The notes under the pieces: generated by a model
What the model saw: only the letters and a program-made list of their open reading frames with translations
The model's database searches: none
What the model was told of the DNA's origin: nothing
In this document: positions 1-12,700 of the stretch, one piece after another
Position numbering within the stretch: the stretch's first letter is position 1
How the letters are laid out: the number at the start of each line of letters is the position of its first letter
NCBI GenBank assembly: GCA_033964015.1
Contig: CM066920.1
Location: forward strand, 9,639,912 to 9,703,911
DNA: 64,000 nt
Direction: 5' to 3'
From: Scolanthus callimorphus
Lineage: Eukaryota; Cnidaria; Anthozoa; Actiniaria; Edwardsiidae
Position numbers and translations under genes: made by a program

Positions 1-387
1 AAAGGTCCCCGTAACGTCGGGAAAGTTCCAACTACTACACACACGATTTTTCAGTTCATATATTGGCATAACCAGCGAGATTGATTGATATTTTTTACTT
101 CAAATGGTTCCTTCTTCCTCCCTACATCAAAACTCCTGTTGTATGACAAAACTATCGTCATGGTCCCTGTAACGTTAGTGTGATACAAACTAGGACCTGG
201 TCCTCGTAACGCGTTACCAAAAAAATTCGAAAATTTTTTTTTCGATATTCTCTATTCCTCTATTGTGTGTTGTGGGGTTTCCCTCTAGGAACATTTATAT
301 GAAATGTAGACTCCAGTGTAAAGCGTATTCCGGTGGTCCGCCTAGCGCGGTTTCTGGGACCAGGTCCGTGCTAGTCGGTGACGGTTG

Positions 388-434
<47 letters not shown>

Positions 435-746
435 GGGGGGGTGAAAGGACATTTAGCTCGCGCTACAGACGAATTGTGTGGTCTGCCTCTCTTCCGAAGA
501 AGAATGTTGCGTGAAAAAGTTGGCAGGGACATGTTACACGAGAAAACTTACTGAATATTCGTCATCTTGTGTTAAACGTTTTTGAACCCGAGTGAAATGT
601 TGTCCATGGCACCATTTTACACAGAGTTCAACTTTTAGCGCGACAATGTTGGGCGAAAAGCTGTCGTTAAAAATTGTCCTGCGTACACCAATATTTATAG
701 GATAATATAATACAGCCTTTGGTTGTTTTCAAACACATTGCCTTAC
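1..746 (-). other. C2CD3 intron 14 (partial)
   Basis: This follows the donor CAG|GTAAGG at 746-745. It contains a (TG)n run at about 390-417 followed directly by a G run to about 440. No exon of the next C2CD3 segment was recognised. Confidence 0.7.
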
Positions 747-3700
747 CTGTTTGTGTCCCGAATCTCGCCTAAAGAGCCTGAAGGTCAGCGCCAGACTCCA
801 CCAATGCTCTGCGATAGTCGCGTTAAAGAACACTGGGAACACGGAACGGTGGCCAAATGACACGACTGCAATGATACGATGTGAGAAAGAACAACACATC
901 AATGGATTTCCGAGAGAATAAGACAATCTAACCATATGCGGAGTACCATGCAAGCAGAGGTTTCTAGGATCGAAGATGAACTAGGATGGAAATTCAAGAC
1001 CATGTATGTGGTTTGACGTAATCTCGTTCCCAGAGCCAGTTTGTTGTTTGTCGTATGTGCTCCAACATCCTCCAGCAGTCAGTATGTTTGAGAGGCTCTG
1101 GGAACGCGATTGGGTTTGAATGACTTTTGAAACCTTGAAGTTAGAATAGGAAGGACCAGCCCAGTCTGTATTGGACAGTAACAAAAAAAGTTCCAACCTC
1201 TGTTGAGGATCTCCGAATTCCAGGATGGGTGATCATCAAAAAGCAATGGAATTCCAGGGTGGGTATCCTGGTACTGGCAAAAAATATGGATTTCCAGGGC
1301 TGGTAAACATAATTTCCAGTAGTCATGAGAAAATTCACTGGAATTTCAGCGTGGGTAGGGACAACTTCAAATTTCAAGGATGCGTAGCTCAACTTATTTC
1401 TCGAGAAATCCCCATCAAATAATTGTTACAGTACCTCCATCATGTAACTTCTTGGAAGCGATTCTTGTTACCTCAGTTGCCATGGCAACATCATGACGGT
1501 GATCCTTTGCAGGAGACACAGCGGGAAAGTGGTATTCCACCAGAAACGTGCTGTGGAACAATAAAAAGCAAAAAGGAATATCAACAGGACATATGTATAC
1601 ACCGATTTCACAAAAGGTTGCTTTGGGAACCTTTACCGAATTAGGTGAATACCACTTCACAAAAGTCCAAACTATTCACAAATTACAATGACCACACCCG
1701 ATTTCGCTTATTTCACACAAAATGCTCAATCACTTCGAGTCCTAACAATAACAAGATGACTTCAGTATAATTCATTCGCCATGCTAAAATATAAATAAAA
1801 CCCGATAGTAAATTGTCCGTTGTCATAACCAACCGAGCGACCGACCGTGCATCAAATAATTGCCAACTTTCTAGTAGTACAGCTCCATAACTCAAACTCA
1901 GAACGCCCAAATACTCGAGCAATGCATAGTTATGAACGACCAACCCCAGGTACGTTCAACTGATTTTCGTGTGTATCTTGTGTTCAAGTAAGTTACTAAC
2001 TGTGAACTGTAAACTAACTGTGATGAAAATAATGATTGGATCGTCAAAATGTGCTAAAGGAAATGGAGGAGATGTCGTACCTCGGTTTCCTTTGCTCCGC
2101 AGCATTCTTCAGTTCTTCCTGCGTGTTTATATACAGGCTTTCTATGACAACTCTAGCTGTGTTGATTCTTCCCAGTACCGTCAGAGTATCGGCCCCTAGT
2201 TTGTGTACAAGATCACGCGTGTCCTTGTTGGTCCCCGAGACACTGCTACCTGTAATGGTACTCAGAGTCGATGATATCGTGGTTAAAGTGCTGGTGGTAT
2301 CCTCGCTAGAGTGCAGGCCTTCGTCAATTGGCATGTCTAAATAAGATAATAATAACATTCCAATAGAACAGTTGCGAAAGAAAAATGTGTTTTGCGCGCG
2401 CCGTGATTATTTTTGAATATTTCCAATTGGAGTTTTTTTTTTTCAACTACGCGCGCTGCATCTTGGGGGGTGAACAATGGTTCCTGTGACGTAACAACAA
2501 GACAAAGAAAGAATCCTCTGAAGAGATTCTCCCCCAAGATGCATCGCGCATAGTTGAACGAAAAAAAAAACGCCAATCGGAAATATTCAAAAATCAATCA
2601 AATACTCACGTCGCGCACAAAACATTTTTCCTTCGCTACTGTTTCCTTGGATCATGGATCTTTCTGATGAAATGTGGTTGATTTCTCCCTTGAGTGGCAG
2701 GGGGGGGGGGGGGGGGGGTCCCCCCACGCGACAAAAAGGTCCACATTAAGGGTTTGAAAACACTGTTTTAGTGACTAAATGGGCCAAACAGAAGACTACA
2801 GTCACTTTGGCATACAGCCAGTTTCGTATATTTGCTTTTTCTAGTGCATTTTGACTAGCGGTTAATAAATTCATAACACGTTGGTCCGCCTTCTCTAGAT
2901 TAGCACCCCCCCCCCCCCCCCCCACACACACACACAAAAAAAATCCCTGGCTACGGGCCTGCTAGTTATTTGGCAGACTCAGACTCCACGGAGGATGATA
3001 TGCAGGCCCGTAGCTCGCATTCTTGAAGGGGGGGAGGCAGAAAATATAACCTGTACAAACCAAATTTATAGCATTTTGTCGTGTTTCCTGCCTATTTTGA
3101 GAGCAAAAACCTGATTTTTCTGGCCCCAAGTGAGGTTCATTCGAACTTTGATGACAGACAGACATCGAAGCCTTATCACAAGTTCTCATTTTGTCTTGAT
3201 GTTTTTGCTGTTGTTCATTATTATTCACGATTGGGTGAGAAGTAACTAGAAAATGTCGTGCATAACCTTCTTCGTACTTAAAAAATATACAGCAAAACTT
3301 GATCCGATGCACCACAGGGCTTACCGGTAATCGTAACAAAGTCCCGCACCAGCAATTTTTTTAGCGCCTACTTAGCACTATAGAGCAATTATCGGATCAA
3401 ATATTTCATCTTATTGCCTCCGAAACTATTTTAATAGTTAAAACTGTCAATTAAAGACCAGTTTCAAAGCAGTTGGACAGTCAATGAGACGTCTGACGAT
3501 ACTTTTAAATTTTTAGAGCGTGAAAATTCTATAAAATTTGACTTTCGAAATTTAAAAGTCCCCTAACTTTTGCACTAAGGAAAATTTAAAAAAACGCATA
3601 CAACGTTTTTGAGAAACACCTTAAAGGATTAAAATAACGTGTTTCTTGGGAGTCAAGGTCAAGCAGTTCGACTGCGATAGCTCTTAAAAATGTCACACCC

Positions 3701-6700
3701 GAATTTGTAATAAAAAATTTATATTTATTGAAAAGTTATTATTTTTTTTGTCAGAGCCCACTAGTCCATTCTATAAGCTTTCCAACGACATAGGTTGACA
3801 TGTAGGTTGACATGTTTTGGTTAAACTAAGGACGTGTATGAGGACGTTTTCCGAGGACATGCGCGAAGGTTCTCAGTAACTTTGTGTATTTTCTAGCTGA
3901 ATCTTACCCTTGGGCCAGGATGGCCAGGATTTCCATCGCATTACCCATGGGCAATCTTCGCTTCTTTATAAACGTTTGCCTTATTTCAGGCATCGTTTCT
4001 TGCTTGTGAAAAATTGATTTGTACAAGTAATAAAGGGCGGCTGAAATTCAGGCTATGGTAATAATAATAGTTGGAAATTCTGAATTGGAGGGGGGTTCAA
4101 GCTCGGAATTCTGCTTGCATGGGGGGTGGGGTCGAAGCTGGATTTCTTGACAAAAGGAGGGGGGAGGGCTGAAGATGTCCAACTTCTGAAGGAGTTCGCT
4201 GTTTTTCAGCCTGCTAAAACTACCGTTTGTTAGAAAGAAGGACGTCATTTCACGCGCGGAACAAAAACTTTCTTAAAAATAGCTAGTATAGTACCAGGCT
4301 GTCTCAAATGAAAGAGCAAAGCATTACACAGTCGTGGGGCAGCGAAAGCTCTACCACCATAGTTCTTTTGTTTATACCTTGGAACAAGCTGTAACAGCAA
4401 GTAGAGACAGATCGGACGACCTGAGACTACGAGTAGGGACGGACTGAGATAACAAATCATTAATATAAATAGGCACTAAATTATTCAATGATTTAAAAAC
4501 CAATAAGAAAATCTTAAAACAATGTGATGCTGAGCCAGCGGAACTCAAAAAGTAAAGGTCTAGCGTGATCAAATTTTGAAAGGCGCTTAACAAGATGAGC
4601 AGTACAGTTCTATGATGAGATCTCCACTCTCTAATGGCCCATTCCTACAGTACCTGCATGCTCATATGTAATGCCAACACTGTTATCTCCTGAATAATCT
4701 TTTGTAGTTGACTTCCTGGACTTAGTCCTTCTTTTCCCCTCGTCTTTCTTTCTCTCTCTATGCTCATCTTTTGGAGAACTGTACCTCCTTTTGGGGCGCT
4801 GGAGCAGTACAAAACAATCAAATGAATTACTCTATTACTAGAGGAGACAAGATTAATGTGTAATAGAGCGGTTTTCAAATGACTGTTGTGAAAGCAATTC
4901 ATGAGTTAAATTCACTATCAATCAAATGCGATAGTAATTATACAACAAACCAATCAGAGAGCGAGGTGATTCATGATCTCTTGTTTTTGCAAGCAAAGTA
5001 ATCATAAGTAATTGTGCAATTGTTGTCTTTTACGCAAACCGATTGGCTGAAGGATCAAAGATCATGCCCTCGACCAATCACAACCCAAAGCAATTGCAAT
5101 TACTGAGTTATTTGTAATTACTCACGTCAGTCATATAAGTGTATAAAAAAGTGCATTGTTTTGAGTAAGGAGAAGTGCTATTAGTTAGGTCTTGGGAGTT
5201 CAACATAATGCTCACCATATTTCCAGCATCTTCCAATGAAGCAGATAAGTTAGCATCATCATCAGAGCTGATTGTATGCTCAAGCTCACTATCTGATCCT
5301 GTCTTGTTTGCCTTTTGAAAAAAAGGGGAGAGATGAAACTTTGGAAATATCTACTATAGACATATTTTTTTGTGAATGGCCATTTGGAAATGAGCTGCTC
5401 CACCAGCAAAGGGAGGGGGAATATCATGAATATTATTCTGGTTGGGAATAATGCTGCTAGTCGAGCTAACAAAATTCATTTTAACATGAAGTTAAAGAAG
5501 AACTGTTAAGTGGATAAATGTCTATGTCTATCACTAGTTGGGCCCTAGTAGGAGTGCCAATGATTTATAAGTAGGCTGATGCCTTTATATCGGCAGCTGG
5601 GAGATGTGTCAGGCCGAGTTCACCAGGGGGGTTTCGGGGCATAACCTCATAAGAAAATTTGAGATTTTGGGTGCTTTTGATTTGTTTTCCAGCAATTTGA
5701 GAGAAACTTCATCAGTGATTCATGCAATCATGTTTTCTCCTTTTGTCAAGGAAGAAAATTTGCCAAAATCATTTGCAGTGCATCCTAAATATCAGGCAGT
5801 CAGTGGTGACGTAGACACTAGTACACTGCAGGTAGTCAGGGCTGCAAATTGTGACCAGGTGGTCACCTGGACGGCCACAAATCAGGGCTAGGCTACTAAA
5901 AATTTGAACATGGGCACCAGCTGGCAACCAAATATTTGGTACTCTTTTCAAGCATGATAACCATCCAGCGACCAAAAGTTATTTTCAGGCGACTTGTTTT
6001 TTGCACTTGGTCGGCAGCTGACGTTAATTTCAAGCCCTGGTAGTTGCATTCTATTCACAGTCCTGCATTATGAGCAGGTTCTACAAAAGAGTATGTTACC
6101 AGTATGTTACTCACAGGAGTAGTGTAGAACAAATCCCCAAGAAGTGACTCATCATAGACTGGGTCTCCCGTGTCACTTAGCTCATCACTCATCTCTGAGT
6201 CATCTAACGAATGGTAGAAATGGCCTACATCATGGTCACCCATTAACAAATCTATTGCTTTGTCTTCTGTACCAAGGGAATGGGAATGGGTGTGGTCATC
6301 CACTTCTTCCAAGGTGTGGCTAAGCAACTCTGATGGGACCCGTTGAGGGGAAATGTTGTTTTTTGAGAGTATTTCCTTAAACAGCTGTCCCGGAAGAACA
6401 TGATGTCTAAAACATAAATGAGATAACATAAAATGCTTTTGTAAACATATTGCAGGTCACAATTTTGAGTTCTAGAAAGAGCACAAAGAAAGTTATTAAC
6501 TTTTATAATTGCATTTTACAAAAGAATGTTTGAAACTTAGTTATCTGGACTATATTGTACAAAGAAATGTATGGGAAAAAAACTGGAGACTGGACTGGCA
6601 TCAATGCCTGTTGAAAGCTTATATTATATATATCATTGAAAAAGGCATAAAATGAAAACATCATGATGGTATTCACATCTTGGTCTGTATTCAAGCAATC

Positions 6701-9700
6701 TTTTCCAAGCTTTGAAGTTTTACTAAATGATGTGCCCAATTTGTACCGGTTTCTTTTTTTTTTACAACTAAATGATTTTATGTTTATGCTATGAGGCATA
6801 ATATGGGTGTCCAGGTACAACCAGTAATACCAATACAACACTTGTCACATCCTACCTTGCATATCTAATTTTATCATGACCAATATAATCTGTGTCCTGG
6901 TCAAAAGCATCCTCTAGTAATGCTGTTTTTACCATGCCTTCCCTCAACTTTTGCCCCTTTTCCAGCAAGGCACCAATCCAGTCTGTATCTCCTGATATCC
7001 CTGGTTGGGTGGGTGTATCTGACTGGACAGGATTTCCTGGAATATTACTTGCTGGTAATATGGTAATGTCAGTTGCAGGATGACTGGAGGGCAATGATTT
7101 GCCTGGCAGCACATCTAAACATAGATTTATATTATACAATTATTTGCTTGAGTGAGCAACAAAACAATGGTGTCCAACTACCAAACACCATTTTCCCAAA
7201 GCAAGGTTTATTGATAAGGAGCGAATGATCTGGAGTTTCAGAATGAACTGACTGTGAGTGGCATGATTTTAAAGCTGTCTTTCAAACACACATGATTGTA
7301 TACATCTTGAATAATAGTAAGTATATACCTGCATGGCACCACAAGAAAATCACATTATAACACAACTTTGTTTCTTCACTGATTAAAAAGTATTTTCAAA
7401 GAGCATGTAGAAGAATCCAAATAGTTGGTTAGATCATACCAAGAGTTTGAATTATGCAGGAAGTTTACCAATGAAACATCCCAAGGCAGCCTCTTTGGAG
7501 TCTAATACTAGGTTGGATTTACATACCAGCCAGGACTTCCCCTGTACTTGTATTTCTCTGTTCAAACTCATTCTCCAACAGGGAGAGCACTCCTGGGTCT
7601 ATGGTGTACTCATGTCGAGCAGGGGGGTCACTGGAGAATTTCACACCCTGTCATGAAAATAACATTTTTTCAATATTGATTAAGTATCTAAATAGCACCA
7701 CATATAAATGGGTTTTGTGAAAAAGAATCTTGCCAAATCCTGGTATTTTATGTTTTGGCTTTGTCACTTTAGATAACTGACTGCAGATAACTAGCCTAAC
7801 ATGCTCTTTAAAAGAACAATACTATTACGAATTTAATATGCAATATTGTACCTTGGCTGGCGCAGGTGACACAAAAGGATCATGGGTAAGCGGCTGATGC
7901 CGTGGATGTGTTACAGGAGTTGCAGGGTTGGCATATGGTGGGGGAGTGGGGTGGGGAGCATTGTCATCATGTACATTCTCCTTGTTGTCAAGGGCTGTAT
8001 CGACAGTTGGTATGGCTGAAGAGAACTTGTTGTAGGCAGCTGAAAAGAAATAATTCATGTTTTATGCTGTTTTTTATATATAGATGACTGTACTCTCACA
8101 ATTCCATATCCCATGTAAAGTTAGCATATCGAGGAAGTCCAAATGGTGACTATTTAAAAGTTTGCTAAAGGACTGATTTCACGGCACAGGGTCTAGAACT
8201 TCAAAAAAAAGTGAATTACCTGAAACAGATTCAAACTTGAGAGTAACATGGATCTCTGCCACTTTGCTTGAAGGTCTGCTAGGTGACATGACTGGGTAGA
8301 ACCTGCATGTAATTGTTTAAGTCAAGTAAAACACATTCTTGTACGCAGAGCTCCCCAGCTCATCACCTTGCAGGGGAGGCTCTGGTGACAGCCATTGACA
8401 CATAGGGGAAATTTGATACAGATGTGAGGAGGGAAATCACTTTTTGCACATGCCCCAACCTACCGATCAGCACATGCCCCAACCTACCCAATCAGCAAAT
8501 GCCCTCAAATGGCTGCCACCAGAGCCTCCTCTATGAGGTGATGAGCCATTTAAACAAAAATGACCATTATATAATCAGTTTTACAGTCAAAATTGCTAGT
8601 CATAAGACCAATAATCAGGCTCTAGTCTAAGGACAGGGATATCTTCTTGTACCCAGAGCTCCCTGATTCTTCAATTCACAGGGGAGGCTCTGGTGACATC
8701 TATTTGTGAGGACCTTTGCTGATCGGCTAATTTTGAAATTTAGAACATACACAGAAAGATTATTCTCTCAATTGCTCTGTTTCAAATCTCACCCATGCAG
8801 TAGCAATCACCAGAGCCTCCCCGGTGAGGCAACAATACAGGGAGCTGTTGGTACAAAGAACGAAGTAGATAAAAGTATATAAAATTTACAAAACTTACCC
8901 ATGAATTGGAGTGCTAGCTGTGAGGTTCACAATCTCAGATATCAGAACTTGGCCAAGAGGAAGGTGGGCAGCGCCATGAACAAACTCAAGGATCAATGTT
9001 CCCATATCTGTTGAGGTAGCAAGTTAAGACGTAATCCATTTGAAAATCGAGTAACGATTGGAAATAATTCTTGGAACAAAATTATTTACATCAAATTGCA
9101 GACTTCTGTCTTACTGCTTTAGATATCTGAACTAAAAAAAAAAACATTTCTTACAACACTGAACATTGAAAATGAATCCTGAAAGTTGTCCAAATCCATA
9201 CAATTTGTATAGGTTGACAGCACTATGAAATGAACATCAACAGCCAACACCATATCTTCACAACTTTGAAAAATTATTTCTCAGGTTTCCTTGGGAATTT
9301 CTTCTCTGTGTTATCGCCAATTCTTTATTTTATCAATACCTTTCATAAAATGCTAGAAACAAGGAAATTGGTTTTGATATACTCTATCTAAAAATTGTTT
9401 CCACTTTGTGTCAAGATTACTCGATTTCTCAGCGGATTTCCTCTTAACATTATATTCCTTCTACTTTTTTCAGTTGAAGTGAGAAAGACTCTTAAAACCT
9501 CACATCCTTTGCATTTCTGCATTTTGCCAATCAGAGTTTCTGATCAAGTACAAAAAAAAGCAATGCATTACGGACATTTAATCCATCTGCATGTCCAATA
9601 CCTTTGAGATAAGAGGCAAACTGCTTAGGTCCACTGCACACAGGATATCTGACAGAGGACCACTGTGTTTCTGTATAAACAGCTTCTCTTTTCTTCTTCA

Positions 9701-12700
9701 ATGGCCTGAACACATAACAGAAACAAGAAATAATGTCACTAAATTAATATAACCTGGTCCTGTTGAAATGTTTAACAATTACTGAATTGCTGAAGTAGCC
9801 TGAGGTGACTTATTGTAGTATAATTGTTCAAATCAGGGCTTCCGGCAGGTCATGGGAAAAAATGACAATTTTCACAGAAAACAGCCGATTTCGCGAAAAA
9901 AATTTTTGGCTTAGTATCCAGTTTTGCCAAATTTTAGAATGCCTGGTTGTTTTGAATGTTGTTGTAGGTACTTGAGTCAGTGGTAAAAAGATGTGAACTA
10001 AATTTGCAGGTTTACCTACCTTGTTTTTAAGGCAAGTAGATAACTCGAAAAGCCGAAACAAGTTTCAGATATGCTGCGTCATTATCATTGTTTATGATTT
10101 ATAGCAAATTCTTACAGATTTCACTGGATTTCGCATATTTCGTGGGATTTCATGGATTTACCCAAACTTTGCGGGTCCACAACCGCGCTAAATACCAGAA
10201 GCCCTGTCAAATGATTCACAAAGGTTTTTAGATAAAAAACTGTTTTTGTGGGATTTCTTCATAATCACTTTAAAGTAGGGTAAATGAGATAGGCAATACA
10301 GATACAATGCTCAAAGTTCACAGATGAGGGGGTTGGTGCAAGAACGACCTAAGTGACGATTTGGACTGTTTTTCGATTTTTCGATTTTTGACAAACAAAC
10401 TGCGGAAACATTGTTAAAATAGCCTAAAACTAGCCTCTCTGCATTTTCCCCAAAAAAAATCGCCACTAGATTGCTGTAAAACGGTGTTTTCCCTTTTTCA
10501 AGCGCAAAGCATTATGGGTAAAACTGTAAAAAAATGACAGCACTTTGTCCCTAGCCCCAGTTTTAGATATTTTTTATAAGTGCCTAGTCACTCGCACCTG
10601 TCAACTGAATATTGCGCCGAATGCATTCTTTTGGATTCAAAACTAACCCAAATTGTCTTGACAGTGCAGAAATTCTGCTACAGAACAACAGAGAAGCTTC
10701 ATAATACTCAAAGAGTCATCACACGGCCTGCCAAATTCTTTGTGACTCGATTTTGCTCGTAAAATGTGCTCCTCACTCGTGAGTTCTTTCACAAGTTTGT
10801 CTCTACCGACTTTTGTTTGCTTTATGATGCAAGCAAAGCGGCTCCTGTAGTAGAAAATGACTTGAAAAAAGCGCTTATAAAGCGAATTCATGGCTCGCTC
10901 TCTGTTCGACAAGCGAAACCAAGAATCCAACTGTCTTCACTGAAAAGGGTGAGCCCTTAGTCTTTACAAGCAGCGGGTTTTTTTTTGGGGGGGGGGGGGG
11001 GGGCAGGAGGCCTTCTTCTTTCTTTTTTTCAAGTGGAAGAACAAAATTTCATTGCAAAATAAGCGAATTACAGAAATAAATTCGGGCTACAAAGGGTTAA
11101 CAATGCGCCAGGTAGGATGAAAAGCTCTTTTGTATTCAAAACAATAGACAAATTTATGCGATTTTATAGCAAAAACCCCTAGGCTTACCGCCAGTTTTAG
11201 GGTTAGGTTAGCCTTCGGGTTAGATTTAAGTTCGGGTTAGATTGAGTTTAGGGTTTAAGGCTAAGGCCGGTTTACATCGTTCTCGGCGCGATTTTTAGGA
11301 AAAACTTAGACTATTTGAACATGATTTGCGCAGTCTGAATAGTCACTTAGGTCCACTGGTTAGAGGCCGTTTTACAGCGTTCTCGCGGCGTTTTTTTTTG
11401 GGAAAATGCAGAGAGGCTAGTTTTAGGCTATTTTAACAATGTTTCCGCAGTTTGTTTGTCAAAAATAAAAAAATCGAAAAACAGTCCAAATCGTCACTTA
11501 GGTCGTTCTTGCACCAACCCCCCCATATCTATCGTATAGTAATGATATGCAATGTTTTCCTTCCGGTGCCCCAACACGCATATCATTACTATACGATAGA
11601 CTTGAGGGGGTTGGTGCAAGAACGACCTAAGTGACGATTTGGACTGTTTTTCGATTTTTCGATTTTTGACAAACAAACTGCGGAAACATTGTTAAAATAG
11701 CCTAAAACTAGCCTCTCTGCATTTTCCCAAAAAAAATCGCCACTAGATTGCTGTAAAACGGTGTTTTCCCTTTTTCAAGCGCAAAGCATTATGGGTAAAA
11801 CTGTAAAAAAATGACAGCACTTTGTCCCTAGCCCCAGTTTTAGATATTTTTTATAAGTGCCTAGTCACTCGCACCTGTCAACTGAATATTGCGCCGAATG
11901 CATTCTTTTGGATTCAAAACTAACCCAAATTGTCTTGACAGTGCAGAAATTCTGCTACAGAACAACAGAGAAGCTTCATAATACTCAAAGAGTCATCACA
12001 CGGCCTGCCAAATTCTTTGTGACTCGATTTTGCTCGTAAAATGTGCTCCTCACTCGTGAGTTCTTTCACAAGTTTGTCTCTACCGACTTTTGTTTGCTTT
12101 ATGATACAAGCAAAGCGGCTCCTGTAGTAGAAAATGACTTGAAAAAAGCGCTTATAAAGCGAATTCATGGCTCGCTCTCTGTTCGACAAGCGAAACCAAG
12201 AATCCAACTGTCTTCACTGAAAAGGGTGAGCCCTTAGTCTTTACAAGCAGCGGGTTTTTTTTTTGGGGGGGGGGGGGGGGCAGGAGGCCTTCTTCTTTCT
12301 TTTTTTCAAGTGGAAGAACAAAATTTCATTGCAAAATAAGCGAAATTACAGAAATAAATTCGGGCTACAAAGGGTTAACAATGCGCCAGGTAGGATGAAA
12401 AGCTCTTTGTATTCAAAACAATAGACAAATTTATGCGATTTTATAGCAAAAACCCCTAGGCTTACCGCCAGTTTTAGGGTTAGGTTAGCCTTCGGGTTAG
12501 ATTTAAGTTCGGGTTAGATTGAGTTTAGGGTTTAGGGTTTAAGGCTAAGGCCGGTTTACATCGTTCTCGGCGCGATTTTTAGGAAAAACTTAGACTATTT
12601 GAACATGATTTGCGCAGTCTGAATAGTCACTTAGGTCCACTGGTTAGAGGCCGTTTTACAGCGTTCTCGCTGCGTTTTTTTTTGGGAAAATGCAGAGAGG

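Larger units (their letters stand above)
2337..4653 (-). other. C2CD3 intron 11
   Basis: The 2.3-kb intron holds the hairpin element at 2371-2638, a poly-G run at about 2701-2718, a poly-C run at about 2907-2922 and the LINE remnant at 4245-4600. No exon signal was seen in the rest. Confidence 0.75.

Noticed and set aside
263..514. Frame with a Cys-Val and poly-Gly run
   Set aside because: Produced by the (TG)n and poly-G tract in a C2CD3 intron.
11194..11265. TTAGGG-like sequence as an interstitial telomere
   Set aside because: Units are irregular (GGGTTAG, TTAAGTTCGGG) and lie inside a mobile element, repeated near 12475-12545; no regular array.
10643..12207. 95-codon minus frame identical at 10643-10930 and 11920-12207
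   Set aside because: Identity reflects recent duplication of the TIR element, not selection; no protein family is recognisable.
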